Assembly: GCA_029990175.1 (NCBI GenBank)
Contig: JARKIP010000005.1
Location: 47,340,001 to 47,404,000 of the forward strand
Direction: 5' to 3'
Source of the DNA: Petunia secreta
Lineage: Eukaryota > Streptophyta > Magnoliopsida > Solanales > Solanaceae
Length of the DNA stretch: 64,000 bases
Position numbers and translations under genes: made by a program. The notes beneath the pieces are model-generated. The model was not told where the DNA came from. It searched no databases and saw only the letters and a program-made list of their open reading frames with translations. Of this stretch, positions 61,413-64,000 are shown one piece after another (positions within the stretch are counted from its first letter, which is position 1; every line of letters starts with the position of its first letter).

Positions 61413-64000
61413 TCCTCCCCTTCTTGAGAGTATTTCGTCCTCGAAATTGAAGCATCATCATTCACGACCTCTTTATCACCTACATCCAAAGGGACCAAGT
61501 CACAAACATTAAATGTATTAGAAACTTGATACTCACTTGGCAAGTAGACCACATAGGCGTTGTTTTTTATCTGGGAAAGTACTTGGAATGGGCCATCTCC
61601 ATGGGGTGCAAACTTCCCTTTCCTAAGGTTTGGAAACATTTCTTTCCAGAAGTGCACCCACACATAGTCACCCTTCTTGAGTTCCACCTTCTTGCGTCCC
61701 TTGTTTTTCTTGGAGGCTACATTTGCATAAGCTTCCTCCAAATTCTTCTTTGCCTTAGCATGTAGCTCCATCAAAGCCTTGGCTCTAGCTTTTCCTTAAA
61801 AATTAACAACTATTTCCCTTGGCAAAGGGGTTAGATCAAGGGAACCAAAGGGTTAAAACCATAAACGCACTCAAAGGGAGTCATGCCAATCATGCTATGC
61901 AATGTACGATTATAGGCAAACTCCATAAGAGGCAATCGATCAATTCAAGTCCCGGCCTTACCTCGCGTCATGGCTCTAAGAAGAGCACCTAAAATTCGAT
62001 TTACCACCTCGGTTTGCCCATCCGTTTGTGGGCGGTGGGATGTGGAGAACAAAAGCTTGGTGCCTAAAGCACCCCATAAACTCCTCAAAAAATGGCTTAG
62101 GAACTTGGTGTCCCTATCACATACTATGGTTTGAGGCACACCATGCAACTTCAAAACATTATCAATAAACAAAGTAGCAACATATTGTGCATCATCACAT
62201 TTTTTACATGGAATGAAGTGAGCCATTTTGGAGAACCTATCCACAACAACATAAATGCTATCATGCCCCCCCCCCCCCCAGTCCTTGGTAATCCCATAAC
62301 AAAGTCCATTGAGATATCCAACCACGGACTAGTAGGTACGGGGAGAGGGGTATACAACCCATGGGGGTGTGCTTTGGATTTAGCACGCTTGCACTCAAGG
62401 TAATTGTTGCAAAACTTTTCAACATGCACCCACATCTTTGGCCAATGAAATTATTCTTTAAGAATAGCCAAAGTCCTTCTTGTGCCAAAGTGACCCATGA
62501 GCCCTCCACAATGTGCCTCTTGCACAAGCAATTCCCTCTATGAGGACTCGGGTATGCACAGTCTACCATTTTTGAAGATATAGCCATTAACCCATTGGTA
62601 TTTCTCAACTCTCTCCCCTTTTTCTAGAGCTTCATGGATACTCTTTAGCTTCGGGTCATGAGCATACATCATCTTAATGCTCTCAAAACCCATGAGCTTA
62701 GAGGTGAGAGTGGTGGCTAGAGCAAACTTTCTAGAAAGTGCATCCGCCACAACATTGTCTTTCCCTTTCTTGTATTGGATAACATAGGGAAAAGACTCAA
62801 TAAACTCAACCCACTTGGCATGCCTCTTGTTTAGCTTCTCTTGGCCTCTAAGGTATTTGAGTGACTCATGGTCACTCTTGATTACAAACTCCCTAGGCCA
62901 AAGGTAGTGTTGCCAATGAGCAAGAGCTCTCACGAGGGCATACAACTCCTTGTCATACGTGGAGTAATTCAAGGAGGCCCCCTTTCAATTTCTCACTAAA
63001 GTAGGCTATGGGTTTGCCATCTTGCATTAAAACACCACCAATTCCCGCCCCCTGAGGCATCACATTCAACCTCAAATGCCTTTCCGAAGTCGGGCAATTG
63101 CAATAGAGGGGCGGTACTCAACCTACTTTTCAATTCTTGGAAGGCCTTCTCTTGAGGCTCTCCCCAAATAAACAGTTGGTCCTTCTTCGCCAATTCGGTG
63201 AGTGGAGCGGCAACGGAGCTAAATTCTTTCACAAATCGTCTATAAAAACTAGCAAGACCATGAAAGCTCCTCACTGGAGTCACGGTAGTAGGAGTAGGCC
63301 AATCACGTATGGCCTCTACCTTAGATTCATCCACCTCAACTCCTTGGGAACTCACAACAAACCCAAGGAAGACTACCTTCTCAACACCAAAGGCACACTT
63401 TTTAAAATTAGCATAGAGCTTTTCGGCTCTCAACATTTCAAGCACTTGCCTAAGGTGATCAACATGGTCGTCTATTGATTTGCTATAGATCAATATATCG
63501 TCAAAGTAGACGACCACAAACTTGTTGATGAATGGCTTTAGCCTCATGAAAGTACTAGGTGCGTTGGAGAGCCCAAAGGGCATCACCAACCATTCATAGA
63601 GACCAAACTTGGTCTTGAATGCGGTTTATCATTCATCACCGGATTTCACCGGATTTGATGGTAGCCGGACCTAAGGTCTATTTTGCTAAACACACATGAA
63701 CCACTTAATTCATCTAGCATATCATCAAGTCAGGGAATGGGATGACGGTACTTTACCGTTATTTTGTTCACAGCCCGACAATCAACACACATTCTCCAAG
63801 TGCCATCCTTTTTGGGAACAAGGATCACGGGTACGGCACAAGGACTCAAGCTTTCCCTCACCAAGCCTTTAGTGAGCAATTCATCAACTTGCTTTTGCAA
63901 TTCTCTTGTGTCCTCCGGATTGCTCCTATAAGCCGGCTTATTTGGGATTTGAGATCCCGGGACAAAGTCGATTTGGTGTTCAATACCCCTCAAAGGAGGT
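61172..64000 (-). pseudogene. TE-N pol, partial (RT, RNase H, integrase, C-terminal tail)
   Basis: Reading from 64000 downward: reverse transcriptase starts RGIEHQIDFVPGSQIPNKPA and has KKDGTWRMCVDCRAVNKITV; the next frame (63589-62996) holds YFDDILIYSK and VECDASG. RNase H continues at 62972-62538 (SDHESLKYLRGQEKLNKRHA, VVADALSRKFALA). Integrase has CNNYLECKRAKS in one frame and YVVVDRFSKMAHFIPCKK, CDRDTKFLSHFLRSLW and TDGQTEVVNRILGALL in another. The C-terminal piece (61774-61172) contains VELKKGDYVWVHFWKEMFPN and SQIKNNAYVVYLPSEYQVSN, then runs through the LTR start with TRPFTRNQAKEIQGVHIHLV. Frameshifts lie near 63600, 62990, 62530, 61930 and in a 14-base C run at 62266-62279; a TAA at about 61798 also interrupts it. 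The element is inactive, but its frames are longer than those of TE-D. Confidence 0.92.
61413..61425 (-). promoter_or_regulatory. TE-N polypurine tract
   Basis: On the minus strand AAGAAGGGGAGGA lies directly before the LTR. It also encodes part of pol. Confidence 0.8.

Larger units (their letters stand above)
60680..64000 (-). mobile_element. TE-N: CRM-like gypsy element, minus strand, cut by window end
   Basis: On the minus strand it shows pol from reverse transcriptase to integrase, a purine tract and a 3' LTR (61412 down to 60680, TGATAAGACC...GATTCTTATCA). The 5' half lies beyond 64000. The left flank TGAAG (60675-60679) should recur beyond its 5' LTR. It is a family sister of TE-D and TE-L. 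Confidence 0.9.

Noticed and set aside
1..64000. Host protein-coding genes, tRNA or rRNA genes
   Set aside because: Every long frame could be assigned to a transposable element or its shadow; the only tRNA-like sequences are 12-18 base primer sites.

Overview
The window is plant nuclear DNA made almost entirely of nested retrotransposons. The evidence is plant-type Ty3/gypsy chromoviruses, Athila-group elements, a Ty1/copia element, Mutator-like DNA transposons, initiator-Met and Asp-type tRNA primer sites, and a 75-base intron-like gap with plant splice signals. The style of the LTRs suggests a eudicot, perhaps Solanaceae, but that is a guess. I found no host housekeeping gene, tRNA or rRNA. 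Below, elements are labelled TE-A to TE-N.

Left part. TE-A (1-2780) is a Mutator-like remnant: a transposase N-terminal fragment and an opposite-strand spliced fragment lie between two related tandem arrays. TE-B (3159-7266) is a 5'-truncated Tekay/Del-like chromovirus with its 3' LTR. Its end abuts 42 bases of LTR belonging to TE-C (7267-26709), a decayed gypsy element. TE-C was later hit twice: by TE-D (11023-18472, CRM-like, two LTRs, in the integrase) and by TE-E (20374-26139, minus strand, in its 3' LTR). TE-C itself sits in the 5' LTR of TE-F (26710-31798), an Athila-group element that has no pol.

Middle. A LINE-ORF1-like coding fragment (31799-33478) is split by TE-G, a 1072-base non-autonomous Mutator-like element with a perfect 9-base target duplication. 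An AT-rich stretch with about 100-base hairpin repeats follows (33526-36755). Then comes TE-I (36756-41642, minus strand), an Athila element reduced to gag.

Right part. TE-J is a Ty1/copia element (41643-54716). TE-K, an almost intact 10.9 kb Tekay/Del chromovirus (41895-52811; TSD AAAAG, two 2.8 kb LTRs, PBS, PPT, 1193-residue pol), interrupts its gag. TE-L (54717-60679, CRM-like) interrupts its reverse transcriptase. TE-L contains a reverse-oriented solo LTR of the TE-B family (TE-M, 55757-58236). TE-N (60680-64000, minus strand, running off the window) cuts its 3' LTR.

How they work together. TE-K is the only element with near-complete coding capacity, and one frameshift separates its gag from its pol. 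TE-E shares LTR ends, promoter block, primer site and leader with TE-D. It encodes no reverse transcriptase, but keeps a reading frame of about 1000 codons, broken by two TGA codons, with a protease-like fold that lacks the catalytic Asp. It looks like a non-autonomous partner of TE-D-type elements and is the most unusual coding object here. The second strongest signal is the uneven divergence of the two TE-K LTRs, which changes abruptly at the TATA box.
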